A DNA stretch of 23,151 nucleotides from an uncultured Pirellulales bacterium (GCA_947258835.1 CAMYJY010000004.1:1-23151); one strand, 5' to 3'; numbered from the stretch's first letter, positions 5,943 through 14,296 are shown. The notes: generated from the letters alone by a model not told the origin. A program made the numbers and translations.

Positions 5943-8900
5943 GTGATAGACCATGTTCCGGAACCGAGCGCCAGCGAGCAGGCACTGCTGGAAGATGTGG
6001 TGGGTTACCTCAACTTCTCTGCGGGTGTCGGCGATCCCAAATTTTTGCAGCAGCTGAATGCCCTCTATCGCTCGTTCGAAGCTGACCTCCCTCCCACATC
6101 CAGCCTCCCTCGGCTATGTGCCGGGCTGCGGGCGACCATTGCCCGCTTGCACGCAGCGGGTGGCGCCTTTGCCGAAGTGGGACAGGTGCAAGCGGTTGTC
6201 AGACTGCTGGAACAAGAAGTCTTGCCGGCTTATCGGAAGTTCCACAGCAATTTACTCTTCCATCAGGAGGACGCCTTCCTCGAGCGGCCTTTCTTCGTAG
6301 GCAAGGTTTGTGAGGCCATCTTAGCTCAGGGTGCTCCTTGGGAAGAAACCGAACGGATCGTCTCGGGGGCGTTGCAGCATTTAAACGACTACGTCGGCTA
6401 CCGTCCGGTAGCAACACTGGCCTCGGGAGATACGACCGAACCCTACGCGCACGAGTTCATTCGGCCCCTACCCGTGTATGTACGGGGCGCGGGCGTGGAA
6501 ATGGGCCGCTATGAAAAAATCTTGCGGTTGGCCATCGAGATTCTACAACAAACGAATCAGGACATTTTGGATCGAGCCTGGTTCGATTGGGAACGCCTGG
6601 ATGAAATTGCCATCGACCCCCGTGCTTACGACTTTGAGCACCCGGTCAATCGCCGCCCCAATTATCATTTTGGGCAATGGGATCCACGACAAATTTCGCC
6701 TGCCGGTTATTACCACCGTTTTGTCTTACAACAAATCACACTCGACGCCCTCCTGACGCGCTGCCTCAGTGACAATGGCTCACCAGGGACCGATCCCGAG
6801 GAGCGGTGGCAAGAAGCGGCAACCGTGTTGGCAGGGACCATGTTGATGGCCTCCGGCACCACCGGAGACGGGCCCGCGCGGCATGATTCCTCGGTGACCC
6901 TCTCCAGCCTCTTGCCACACATTGCTGCCTACCGCGACGATTTTTACACCCAGCTGCTGGAACAGGCCACGGGGAATTATGGTACGGCCCTGCGCGCGGA
7001 GGCCAAGCGTTACCGTCAACCTTTTGGCGGCGCGAGGCAACACCTCAATCACGAGCTCGGCCGGCGGCGGGCGCTGCAGATGCAGCGGGTGCACATGGCC
7101 CACCTGTTTGCCCGCCTGGGGTTTCCTCAGGCGGCCCAACAGCAAGCCCAAGCCGTGCGCGTGGCCTCGGCGCGGATGATCACGGAAATCTACTGCCATC
7201 TGACGTCTGGGCACGATGCCATCGACGCAGGGAATCTGGAGCATGTCGTCGCTGCCTTGACCGGGTGCGAAAAGTTACTGCAAGACGCGATCCATTGCGG
7301 GGCCCTGATGGACCCCTGGAATGTGGTGGGATTTGGCGCGAATTTCAGCCTCTTTCCGGCCCTGGAAAATACCGTCCATGATTGGCGGGCGGACGAATTG
7401 ATTGAGTTGGTCGAGCAAGTCCTGGATTTGGCAGCCCGGGCTTGGAGCGAGTCGGCGGCCGCGGATGATGCCGCCTTGGAGTCCCGCTTTTCTGATCAAC
7501 TAGCACGTTTGGCTGAGTGGTGGGATACGTACGCGACCGCGTCGGTGGAGAGCGTAAAACACCTGGTCGCCAAGGAAATAGAAATCTCTGCCAATCTGGT
7601 GGCCGGGGCACTGAATGCCTGGCACAAAGCCGGAGCTGCCGCTGGAGATATTGCCTTTTGGCGGATGTTTGTCGATCAGTTTGATTCCTCCAAGGCGTTT
7701 CAGCTGGTCATCGAAGCCCTGCTGGATCAAGGGGATCAAGTGGCCTCCATGGCCTTGATGATGCAATGGGTCAGCCAAAAAGAACGCACACCTTTGGAAG
7801 AAGGGGACAACTCCTTTCGTCGACTGGCGTTCCGCTGGCTGGCCACGGTGGAGCAACAACAAGCAGAAACGCAAGAGAATGCTTGGCCGCTGATCGTCAA
7901 GTTTTTCGCACATCTGGAAGCCAATGCCGAAGAGTATTGGCAAGTTCCAACGATGATGTTTGGCACTTCGGCGGACGAGATGTTGGACCTCCCGGGAGAG
8001 GATGACTCCGCAGATTATTTGGACGGCATCCAGGACACGGCCTACTTCGAAGCAGAGCAGCAGGAATTAGGCGAGGACGATGCGGCAGAAGACGAGAGCG
8101 GAGAACTCTACCAAGCTGCTTACGAAGAAATGGTGTACCGTGACACCACCGATGATGGATACGAAGGCGACATCGTGGATGAAGGAGAAGATTGGGAACA
8201 TACGGAGTGGGAATACGAAATTAGCCGGCTGGAACAACGGCTGGATTTTTTGGCCTGCGTGGCCAGTTTATGGAAACACGCGGCGATTGCCTGGGGCACG
8301 GCGCGCACGCCCATCGAGGCGAAATCGGCCTCTGCTGCAGTCCCCCGAGTAGCCCACAGTGAAGTCTTGGACCAGTGGCTGACGCAAGCCGCCATCAACT
8401 ACGAACAGTTGGTGGCCATGCTGGAAATGGTGCACGGCTTTGAGCTGGTGCCGACCTCCAGTGCGCACGATTCGGTCGTGGAGTACGATCGCCTGCGGAG
8501 CCTGAAAGAATCGCTCGTGCAGCGGATTATTGGCACCTCGGTGGAAACGGCGGACGCGGCGCGTCTGCTGGCGGCAACCCACGATACCCAGGAGCGGGAA
8601 ACGAGCGATCTCCTGCAAGACCCCGTCAATCACTGTGCGGTCCACATCCTGAGCGCCATCCTGGTGGGTGATGCCGCGGCCGTCCGCGCCAAGTGGCAGG
8701 ACTTTTTAGCGGCCCTGGCACCCAAGTCCCTGTTGTACATCCCGCATACGCGCGGAGGGCAGCCACGCCAGATCGTTGCCACGCGGAGCTTGCAAAAATT
8801 ACTCTACGACTTGCTGGGATGGCTGCCGCAAATTGGCATGATCCGCGAGACCTGCCAACTGCTGGAAGTCGCCCAGCGACTCGAAGTCAAACACCCCGTA

Positions 8901-9983
8901 GGCCAAGGTGCCGTCACGGAATTTGACCGGTTATTCGAAAACGGATACCAGGCGATTGTGCGTTCGATGGTGGCCTCAGCCGAACTCTGGGACGAATCCG
9001 CCACGCAAAACCATCACGCGGACCACCTGCTCGTGGATGCCTTGCAGCAGCTCACCGAACAGCAACTCGACCGCTGGTTAGAACACAGTCACACACTCCG
9101 CCTGAGCGCGGTGGAAAAAGTTGCGGAAAATGCCAGCTGGCAGCGCTTTGTCAAGTTTATTGAGCGGTATGGAGCCGATCTTTTCGACCAGAAATTCATG
9201 AGCTTCGGCAACCTCCGCGGCATCTTGCATCAGTCGGTGGAGCAGTGGCTAGAAAACTTAGAGCAAATGCCCGAGGCCGTCGATCGGATACGCTTGCTGG
9301 AAGAGCTGGACATCAAGTGTCCACGCCCCACGGCGGTCGCATCCTTAACGCTGGCCATGGAGGCGGTGGTGGAAAACTTCCGCGTCTACCGTGACTACAA
9401 CACCACCACCACGCAATCCGACCATGGCGAACTGCTGTACACACTCATCGATTTTCTGCGACTGCAAGCCGCCTACGACCGCGTGGCCTGGAACTTGAAG
9501 CCCGTGGTCTGGGCCCACGAAATTCTCGTCCGCCAAGAACGGGCCCTGGCCGCCGAGATGTGGTGCCAGGCCTTTGCCGAACGCACGGCTGAGGCTGCCG
9601 ACGCCCAGCAGGCGAAACTGGAAGAATTGGATCAGAAATACGGCATGCACCTGGCCACCGTGGCCGATCGGATTGGCGAGCGTTTCATTCGCCCGCTGCT
9701 CATTGATCGCGTAAAGGCCCTGGTCGAACCCGCGCTGGGCGGCGATGAGGATGTGCGCCAAATTGCCTTTGCCGGGCTCGAACGCGAGATCGCCAGCCTG
9801 GCCAATGAGCCTAGCGGTGCCGGGCTCGATCTGCCCGATTGGCTCGCCGCCTTGGAAGACGAAGTCACCACCGCCCGTTCCCGCGCCAATCATCAGCCTT
9901 CCGCCGATCGCTTGGCCCGTCGCATCGGACAAGTGCGGCTGACTTGGCCAGAGCTGCTGGAGCAACTCGAAACGTCGGAATGA
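5943..9983 (+). CDS. Giant 1346-aa protein of unknown function with acidic central segment
   Basis: 1346 residues from a GTG at 5943; there is no good ribosome site and no nearby ATG. No signal peptide or membrane helix is visible, so it is probably cytoplasmic. The sequence is rich in Leu, Ala, Glu and Trp in patterns typical of long alpha-helical solenoids. An N-terminal part (about 1-290) contains RPLPVYVRGAGVEMGRYEKI and DYGFEH-like aromatic stretches such as NYHFGQWDP. Around residues 672-757 a linker-like segment carries about 34 Asp/Glu and only one Arg. The rest (about 760-1346) is again helical, with many RLLEEL-type stretches. No nucleotide-binding, protease or nuclease motif is recognisable. 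It reads as an intact gene with consistent codon use. It is convergent with the ATPase gene downstream, so the two are not an operon. Confidence 0.88.
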   Translation: MIDHVPEPSASEQALLEDVVGYLNFSAGVGDPKFLQQLNALYRSFEADLPPTSSLPRLCAGLRATIARLHAAGGAFAEVGQVQAVVRLLEQEVLPAYRKFHSNLLFHQEDAFLERPFFVGKVCEAILAQGAPWEETERIVSGALQHLNDYVGYRPVATLASGDTTEPYAHEFIRPLPVYVRGAGVEMGRYEKILRLAIEILQQTNQDILDRAWFDWERLDEIAIDPRAYDFEHPVNRRPNYHFGQWDPRQISPAGYYHRFVLQQITLDALLTRCLSDNGSPGTDPEERWQEAATVLAGTMLMASGTTGDGPARHDSSVTLSSLLPHIAAYRDDFYTQLLEQATGNYGTALRAEAKRYRQPFGGARQHLNHELGRRRALQMQRVHMAHLFARLGFPQAAQQQAQAVRVASARMITEIYCHLTSGHDAIDAGNLEHVVAALTGCEKLLQDAIHCGALMDPWNVVGFGANFSLFPALENTVHDWRADELIELVEQVLDLAARAWSESAAADDAALESRFSDQLARLAEWWDTYATASVESVKHLVAKEIEISANLVAGALNAWHKAGAAAGDIAFWRMFVDQFDSSKAFQLVIEALLDQGDQVASMALMMQWVSQKERTPLEEGDNSFRRLAFRWLATVEQQQAETQENAWPLIVKFFAHLEANAEEYWQVPTMMFGTSADEMLDLPGEDDSADYLDGIQDTAYFEAEQQELGEDDAAEDESGELYQAAYEEMVYRDTTDDGYEGDIVDEGEDWEHTEWEYEISRLEQRLDFLACVASLWKHAAIAWGTARTPIEAKSASAAVPRVAHSEVLDQWLTQAAINYEQLVAMLEMVHGFELVPTSSAHDSVVEYDRLRSLKESLVQRIIGTSVETADAARLLAATHDTQERETSDLLQDPVNHCAVHILSAILVGDAAAVRAKWQDFLAALAPKSLLYIPHTRGGQPRQIVATRSLQKLLYDLLGWLPQIGMIRETCQLLEVAQRLEVKHPVGQGAVTEFDRLFENGYQAIVRSMVASAELWDESATQNHHADHLLVDALQQLTEQQLDRWLEHSHTLRLSAVEKVAENASWQRFVKFIERYGADLFDQKFMSFGNLRGILHQSVEQWLENLEQMPEAVDRIRLLEELDIKCPRPTAVASLTLAMEAVVENFRVYRDYNTTTTQSDHGELLYTLIDFLRLQAAYDRVAWNLKPVVWAHEILVRQERALAAEMWCQAFAERTAEAADAQQAKLEELDQKYGMHLATVADRIGERFIRPLLIDRVKALVEPALGGDEDVRQIAFAGLEREIASLANEPSGAGLDLPDWLAALEDEVTTARSRANHQPSADRLARRIGQVRLTWPELLEQLETSE

Positions 9984-10045
9984 TGGCCGTGGTTACCGAG
10001 GAAAGTGCTATGCCGCCTTTGTCGAGATGAGATCTGTATGGATGG

Positions 10046-10087
10046 GAACCACGACGAAACAACGGAAACAACGTTCCACTACGAATC
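10046..10087. repeat. Dispersed A-rich element, copy 1
   Basis: This stretch starts GAACCACGACGAAACAAC and ends CACTACGAA. A close relative lies at 12505-12545 (GAACCACAACGAAACAAA ... TTTTACTACGAA), with about 35 of 41 aligned positions the same. It sits in the 144-bp gap between two convergent genes; nothing else is seen in that gap. Confidence 0.6.
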
Positions 10088-10127
10088 AACCAATGGAACA
10101 GACGAGACTTCGTGCTACGACAGCAAT

Positions 10128-10913
10128 TCACTCTCTTCTCAGCCATTCCCGCGGCAGGAGGGCCTGATGCGCGGCTTGGACCATCTCGGGACCAACGCGC
10201 TGCGCTGACTGCTGGGAGCCGACCCATAAGGCATAGTCCGCCAACCGGTTGATTGTGCGGGGCACGCCCTCGGCCAGTTGATGCAACTTGCTGAGGGCCT
10301 GGTCAGTGAACACAGGCCAGTCGGATCCGGCCAACACCGTTTGCAGGTAACCCACCGTGTCCAGTTCGTCCCAGGCCGGCAAATCGACGTGCAATTCGAT
10401 TGCCTCGCGGAGCGGGGCAGGGAGCCGGCCGGCCCCAGCAAGATCGGCCGTCAGCACCACCGTCAACTCTTCCACGGGATCCAGGCGGACCAGCCGAGAA
10501 AGCTGGGTCTGCAAATCTGCCCTCGCTTGATCCACATGGTCGCAAAGCAGGATGGTCCGTTTGGATTGCAAGCGATTTTCATACAAACGGTCCGTGAGCT
10601 GGCGAAATAACTGCCACGTGTCAGCGGCCGGGCTGGCCGAGGCCTCGAAGGCATTGCCCAGTTGCCAAAAAAACTCGTGCGTGGAAAGGGCCCCTACGTC
10701 AAGCTGCACCACCGTATCGCCCTGCCGGCGGCATTCCCCCCCAAAGACCTCGAGGAGGAGGGATTTCCCCACACCCGGTGGCCCCGCGACCAGCCCCAAA
10801 CGACGGCCTTGGTGGCGGAGAAAACGCAACCTGGCCAAGGCCTCGCGCTGGCCCAAGCCCGTATGAAATAACTCCGCAGCGGGCCGATTAGAAAATGCAG
10901 ACATGCTCACCAT
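10128..10913 (-). CDS. ExeA/GspA-like AAA ATPase
   Basis: 261 residues from the ATG at 10913. A TTG two codons upstream (10919) has the better-spaced AGGGAG and is a possible start. Walker A is GPPGVGKS at 44-51. The Walker B strand is TILLCDHVDQA with Asp125, but the usual following Glu is His126. Sensor-1-like VLTADLAG and the C-terminal GVPRTINRLADYAL motif are typical of ExeA/TniB-type ATPases. The family uses ATP hydrolysis for secretion-complex assembly or transposition target choice. Here no secretin, peptidoglycan-binding domain or transposase lies next to it. It is divergent from rsmE, with start codons about 70 bp apart. The family is sure; the role is open. Confidence 0.85.
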   Translation of the reverse strand: MVSMSAFSNRPAAELFHTGLGQREALARLRFLRHQGRRLGLVAGPPGVGKSLLLEVFGGECRRQGDTVVQLDVGALSTHEFFWQLGNAFEASASPAADTWQLFRQLTDRLYENRLQSKRTILLCDHVDQARADLQTQLSRLVRLDPVEELTVVLTADLAGAGRLPAPLREAIELHVDLPAWDELDTVGYLQTVLAGSDWPVFTDQALSKLHQLAEGVPRTINRLADYALWVGSQQSAQRVGPEMVQAAHQALLPREWLRRE

Positions 10914-10982
10914 TTGCAAAATAGCTCCCTGCTAACTAGCATCGGTGGTTCGCGAGCAAATCCTCCAGTTGTTCCCTATTCC

Positions 10983-11690
10983 ATGGCCGATCGCTATTAT
11001 TCCGCCACCCCCATCGAGGGCCCTACCACCAAGCTCACCGGCAGCGAAGCCCATCATGTGCTGCATGTGATGCGGGCCCAGCCGGGCACCACGCTGATTG
11101 TCTTCGATGGCCTGGGCGGCGAATACGAGGCAGAGGTGATCGCCTGCAGCCGCAGCGAGGTGGAGTTGCGTGTTGGCGAGCGTCTCCAGAGAGAACGGGA
11201 ATTGCCGTGGCAGCTGACGCTGGCAGTCGCCCTGCCCAAAGGCGAACGCCAACGCTGGCTGGTCGAAAAAGCGGTCGAGCTCGGGGTGACCAAGCTGGTG
11301 CCCTTACAAACGCTGCGGAGCGACTTGCCAGCCAAAGGGCAATCCACCCATAAATTAAGCCGCTATGTGATCGCCGCCAGCAAGCAATGCGGTCGTAATC
11401 GGCTGATGGAAATAGCACCTGCCGTACCATGGGCTCACTTGGTCCGGCAGGCTACCCCGGCCACATGCTTCTTAGCCCATCCCAGTCGTCATCCCCTGGG
11501 ACCTGGCAACTTCCCAGCTGCGGACCTGCAAATAGCCGTTGGGCCCGCAGGCGGGTTTACGGAAGAGGAAGTGGCACAGGCCATGGCCGCCGGTTGGCAG
11601 ACGATCCAGCTCGGCAACAGGATTTTGCGAACCGAGACGGCGGCCATCATGCTAGCATCCGTGGCGGCTTGGGGCAGAGACCCTCTGTAG
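10983..11690 (+). CDS. rsmE: 16S rRNA (uracil-1498-N3)-methyltransferase RsmE
   Basis: 235 residues from the ATG at 10983 (MADRYYSATPIEG). The open frame reaches back to a TTG at 10914, but that extension is not family-like. The N-terminal PUA-like part includes LTGSEAHHVLHVMRAQPGTTL. The C-terminal SPOUT knot shows KAVELGVTKLVPLQTLRS, GPAGGFTEEEV (from about residue 187) and LGNRILRTETAAI (from about 210), which bind SAM and form the trefoil knot. RsmE methylates U1498 of 16S rRNA in the 30S subunit. Length is close to the usual 240-250 residues. It ends before a 16-bp hairpin shared with the convergent gene. Confidence 0.93.
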   Translation: MADRYYSATPIEGPTTKLTGSEAHHVLHVMRAQPGTTLIVFDGLGGEYEAEVIACSRSEVELRVGERLQRERELPWQLTLAVALPKGERQRWLVEKAVELGVTKLVPLQTLRSDLPAKGQSTHKLSRYVIAASKQCGRNRLMEIAPAVPWAHLVRQATPATCFLAHPSRHPLGPGNFPAADLQIAVGPAGGFTEEEVAQAMAAGWQTIQLGNRILRTETAAIMLASVAAWGRDPL

Positions 11691-11705
11691 TTCAGCTCAA
11701 TTTAC

Positions 11706-11740
11706 TTCTGAAAGAACGGCCTCCGGCCGTTCTTTCAGAA
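11706..11740. terminator. Perfect 16-bp hairpin between convergent genes
   Basis: Arms 11706-11721 and 11725-11740 are exact reverse complements around TCC. The hairpin lies 15 bp after the rsmE stop and 7 bp before the stop of the minus-strand gene, a natural place for a two-way terminator. There is no strong T-run. A degenerate copy with matching flank is at 22302-22335, so it is also a dispersed repeat. Confidence 0.6.
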
Positions 11741-11747
11741 ACTGCAC

Positions 11748-12305
11748 TTAACGTACCAAACCGGGGAAATAATTTCCCATGTTCAAGAATTGGGAGTCCT
11801 CTGTGGAGGCTGGGGCAGCGGCCGCCGTACTGGCCGTGCCCCGCTGTGAAGCAGCGGCCACACGGGCGCGCTGCCGTTGTGCCTGCAACCTCTCGCGTCG
11901 CTGGCGTACCTGCGGTCGCACCCAAGCGTGGTAGTTGGGTAGGCCCTGCTCACTTTCGATCACATCCAGATTGAGATAAGGGCTTAACGTAGGCGGTCGA
12001 TCAACATCTGCAAAGGGTTTACTGACTGCACGTCCCGCAACCGCCTGCTGCTGCACTCTTTCCCGGTCACTGGACACGTCCTGTGCCGTTTTAGGATAGG
12101 CTCTTGGCCGCGGGTAGGGATTTTGTCTGGAAGCCACCGGGGATGCCTGCGGGACCGCCAGCAGCTGGGAAGTGTGGCCTCCTGCAAAGTACTGGAGGGC
12201 CGGGGTGGACACCGGCCGATGTGATGGTCCCGTCTGTGCCAGCAGTGGCAGAGCAGCCTGCCCCACACAAAAAAGTACGAGCGAGGTGACGAGTCGTGGT
12301 CGCAT
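11748..12305 (-). CDS. Secreted protein with SPYLNL motif, function unknown
   Basis: 185 residues. The N-terminus MRPRLVTSLVLFCVGQAALPLLAQ is given by its parts: a basic start and a hydrophobic core to LLAQ, a clear signal peptide. After a Pro/Ser/Gln-rich linker, residues about 100-140 hold the most ordered part, with PPTLSPYLNLDVIESEQG followed by LPNYHAWVRPQVRQR. I associate this motif with small secreted planctomycete proteins. The rest is a charged Arg/Gln coiled stretch and an Ala/Ser/Thr tail. No catalytic residues are evident. It is convergent with rsmE; nothing in the neighbourhood suggests a role. Confidence 0.75.
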   Translation of the reverse strand: MRPRLVTSLVLFCVGQAALPLLAQTGPSHRPVSTPALQYFAGGHTSQLLAVPQASPVASRQNPYPRPRAYPKTAQDVSSDRERVQQQAVAGRAVSKPFADVDRPPTLSPYLNLDVIESEQGLPNYHAWVRPQVRQRRERLQAQRQRARVAAASQRGTASTAAAAPASTEDSQFLNMGNYFPGLVR

Positions 12306-12504
12306 AAAAATTCCTACGTGAGCTACCGCTTAAAATGCGTGGGCCCGCTTCCGCTGGCATTAAAACCCTGTGGGGTCAGCTGGCCAGACCGGCCGCGGTC
12401 GTAGCCTCCCACCTCAGGAAATCGCCCAATCCCTACAATCGGCACAATCCCACAAACATCTTCTGCCTATTTTGCCGTGCCTGCTGGGTGCGGGAATATG
12501 TAAA

Positions 12505-12545
12505 GAACCACAACGAAACAAAGAAACGACGTTTTACTACGAAGT
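12505..12545. repeat. Dispersed A-rich element, copy 2
   Basis: Relative of 10046-10087 in the same orientation, with one base missing and several substitutions. It lies in the 620-bp spacer upstream of cysH. Confidence 0.6.
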
Positions 12546-12836
12546 GACGAGGGTGGCATCGGTTGGCGACAGCCTACCGATGTGACGCAGTCACAAGAGG
12601 TTTCCCCCAAACCGCACTGGGGGTATCCAGCGGCCGGAAAAGCTGGCAGCACCACGCGGTTGCAGGACGTGCTGTAAGAAGACAACCTCTGGCGGCTGCG
12701 CCGCCCAGGTAGGCTGCGCCAACCTGGGCTACCCCCCCGAAACCAGCCCAATTCCTGCACCCTGACGCATAGATTTACCGCATTCCTTGCAGAAATGCCG
12801 CAAAATAGCCGATACCTGAATGCGCACGGCCGAATG
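12546..12836. other. Spacer with GC-rich hairpins, no gene seen
   Basis: Two adjacent stems stand out: GGCGG-CTGCG-CCGCC at 12691-12705 and CCCAGGT ... ACCTGGG at 12704-12728 (11-nt loop). A looser stem is at 12557-12583 (CATCGGT ... ACCGATG). No protein-like frame and no known structured RNA were recognised. The GCGGCTGCGCCGC type of stem recurs in variant form near 23079. Confidence 0.5.
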
Positions 12837-12865
12837 TTGACTATTTAGATCATAATGCATATGTT
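12837..12865 (+). promoter_or_regulatory. Predicted cysH promoter
   Basis: TTGACT at 12837-12842 and TATGTT at 12860-12865 are separated by 17 bp. The expected start of transcription is near 12872, exactly at the left edge of the palindrome below. Confidence 0.6.
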
Positions 12866-12871
12866 TGAGAG

Positions 12872-12888
12872 GTGGGAGTGACTCCCAC
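12872..12888. promoter_or_regulatory. Palindromic candidate operator of the cysH-rrf2 unit
   Basis: GTGGGAGT-G-ACTCCCAC is a perfect 8-bp inverted repeat around one base. It begins at the predicted transcription start, 38 bp before the cysH ribosome-site region, where a bound repressor would block transcription. The Rrf2 protein encoded downstream is the obvious candidate ligand; this is inference. Confidence 0.5.
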
Positions 12889-12925
12889 GACGCCCCCGAC
12901 GTAGATCTTGCAGGGAACCTGCCCC

Positions 12926-13726
12926 ATGACACAACCGGCCTCCCCCGCCACCACAGTACCCGCGCCACGTCCTGAGGTGGCGGAGCCCACCGCCCCCTGG
13001 GAGGCAACTCCCGAGTTCTTGGCCGAGTTGGCCGAGCACAGCGCTCGGCTAGAAACGGCCACGCCGGAAGAGATCATTGCCTGGGCGCACCAGCGGTATG
13101 CCTCCCACCTGACGATGGCCACGGCCTTCGGCCCGGAGGGCTGTGTGATCTTATCCATGCTGGCCGAAATCGCGCCGGAGACTTATGTGTTCAATCTCGA
13201 TACGGGCTACCAGTTTCAACAGACACTCGACCTACGTGACACGATTGCGCGGAAATACGGCATCGAGGTCGACATGCTCCAGCCGGAGCTCACGGTCCCG
13301 GAATACGAGGCCTTGCACAACGGTCCTTTGTACAAAACCAATCCCACGCAGTGCTGTTTTGACCGCAAAATTAAACTTCTGCAGCAAGGTGTGCGCGGCA
13401 AGCACGCCTGGATGAGTGGTATCCGCCGCGACCAAAGTAGCGACCGCGCAGCAGCGGCCATTGTTGGCTGGGATAAGAAGTTTCAGCTGGTCAAGATTAG
13501 CCCGCTGGCGAATTGGACCAAGCAGGATGTCTGGAAGCGGATCATCAGTGCGGACGTGCCGTACAACCCCTTGCATGACCAGGGTTATCCGAGCATCGGT
13601 TGCTGGCCGTGCACCCGGTCCGTAACGGCAGGCGAAACGGACGAGCGCTCGGGTCGTTGGAGTGGTACGGCCAAAACCGAATGTGGCCTCCACACCATCC
13701 AAGAACATGATGGCAGTGGAATTTAG
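12926..13726 (+). CDS. cysH: Assimilatory APS/PAPS reductase, Fe-S type
   Basis: 266 residues from ATG 12926. The frame extends to a TTG at 12908, but AGGGA and the ATG fit better. It reduces APS or PAPS to sulfite with thioredoxin or glutaredoxin. The PP-loop-type domain holds MATAFGPEGCVILSML and VFNLDTGYQFQQTL. Cys143-Cys144 and Cys226-x2-Cys229 form the CC...CxxC set that binds a [4Fe-4S] cluster, typical of APS-using bacterial enzymes. The catalytic ECGLH has Cys253. A short Pro/Ala-rich N-terminal extension precedes the domain. With rrf2 136 bp downstream it likely forms one unit. It cooperates with cysD and cysNC encoded convergently. Substrate preference between APS and PAPS cannot be settled by eye. 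Confidence 0.92.
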   Translation: MTQPASPATTVPAPRPEVAEPTAPWEATPEFLAELAEHSARLETATPEEIIAWAHQRYASHLTMATAFGPEGCVILSMLAEIAPETYVFNLDTGYQFQQTLDLRDTIARKYGIEVDMLQPELTVPEYEALHNGPLYKTNPTQCCFDRKIKLLQQGVRGKHAWMSGIRRDQSSDRAAAAIVGWDKKFQLVKISPLANWTKQDVWKRIISADVPYNPLHDQGYPSIGCWPCTRSVTAGETDERSGRWSGTAKTECGLHTIQEHDGSGI

Positions 13727-13734
13727 TTTGCGTT

Positions 13735-13769
13735 TGCTGGGATGGCATCCACAGGCTGCCATCCCAGCA
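13735..13769 (+). terminator. 13-bp perfect hairpin between cysH and rrf2
   Basis: TGCTGGGATGGCA at 13735-13747 pairs exactly with 13757-13769 around a 9-nt loop. It starts 8 bp after the cysH stop. No T-run follows, so full intrinsic termination is unlikely. It may stabilise the cysH transcript end or set the ratio of cysH to rrf2 mRNA. Confidence 0.5.
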
Positions 13770-13862
13770 AGGAATAAGGGATCGTCGCGGTTCGGCTATA
13801 AAAACGAGGCACGCTTGAGCGGCAAGTTGCTTTTAGAACGCGGTAAGGGCTCAGGTTGAACA

Positions 13863-14282
13863 ATGCACTTATCCGCTAAAACGGAGTACGCCTGTCTGGC
13901 CATGTTGGAGCTGGCCCAGCACTATGCCTGCCAGCAGCCGGTGCAAGTCAAACGCATCGCCGCGCGGCATGGCATTCCAACGCCCTTTTTAGTGCAGATC
14001 TTGCAAGATCTGAAGCGGGCCGGACTGGCCAGCAGTACCCGCGGGGCAGGGGGCGGATATCGACTGGCGCGTCCTCCCGCGGAGATTTCGCTGGCTGAGG
14101 TATTGGACAGCGTGGAGGGCTCGCTCCCACAGACCGCCTCCGCTACGTCCCCACTCGCGCTGGTGCTGTTGGAGGTATGTCAGGAACTGGCGGCATTCCG
14201 CCGGGAGCGACTCACACGGATCACGCTGGCCGAGTTATTGGGCCGCGCCGCCGTGGAGGCCAGTCCGATGTGGTACATCTAA
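13863..14282 (+). CDS. Rrf2-family transcriptional regulator
   Basis: 139 residues. The winged-helix domain is typical of Rrf2: LSAKTEYACLAMLELAQHY at the start, then IAARHGIPTPFLVQILQDLK as recognition helix region, then the wing GAGGGYRLARPPAEISLAEV. The three clustered cysteines that hold the Fe-S cluster in IscR/NsrR-type members (near residues 92-106) are missing apart from Cys106; Cys11 and Cys23 lie in the first helix. It therefore resembles cluster-free members such as CymR, which controls cysteine and sulfur metabolism in Firmicutes. AGG lies before the ATG. Its position behind cysH suggests control of sulfate assimilation and of itself. Confidence 0.88.
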   Translation: MHLSAKTEYACLAMLELAQHYACQQPVQVKRIAARHGIPTPFLVQILQDLKRAGLASSTRGAGGGYRLARPPAEISLAEVLDSVEGSLPQTASATSPLALVLLEVCQELAAFRRERLTRITLAELLGRAAVEASPMWYI

Positions 14283-14296
14283 CGGTCTGCGCAATA

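Noticed and set aside
9345..9965. 206-codon open frame antisense to the giant gene
   Set aside because: It lies wholly within a well-formed coding frame, and the product is Gly/Gln/His-rich without domain features.
12546..12836. Structured RNA (SRP, RNase P or 6S) in the long spacer before cysH
   Set aside because: Several stems are present, but no hallmark sequence of these RNAs could be found.
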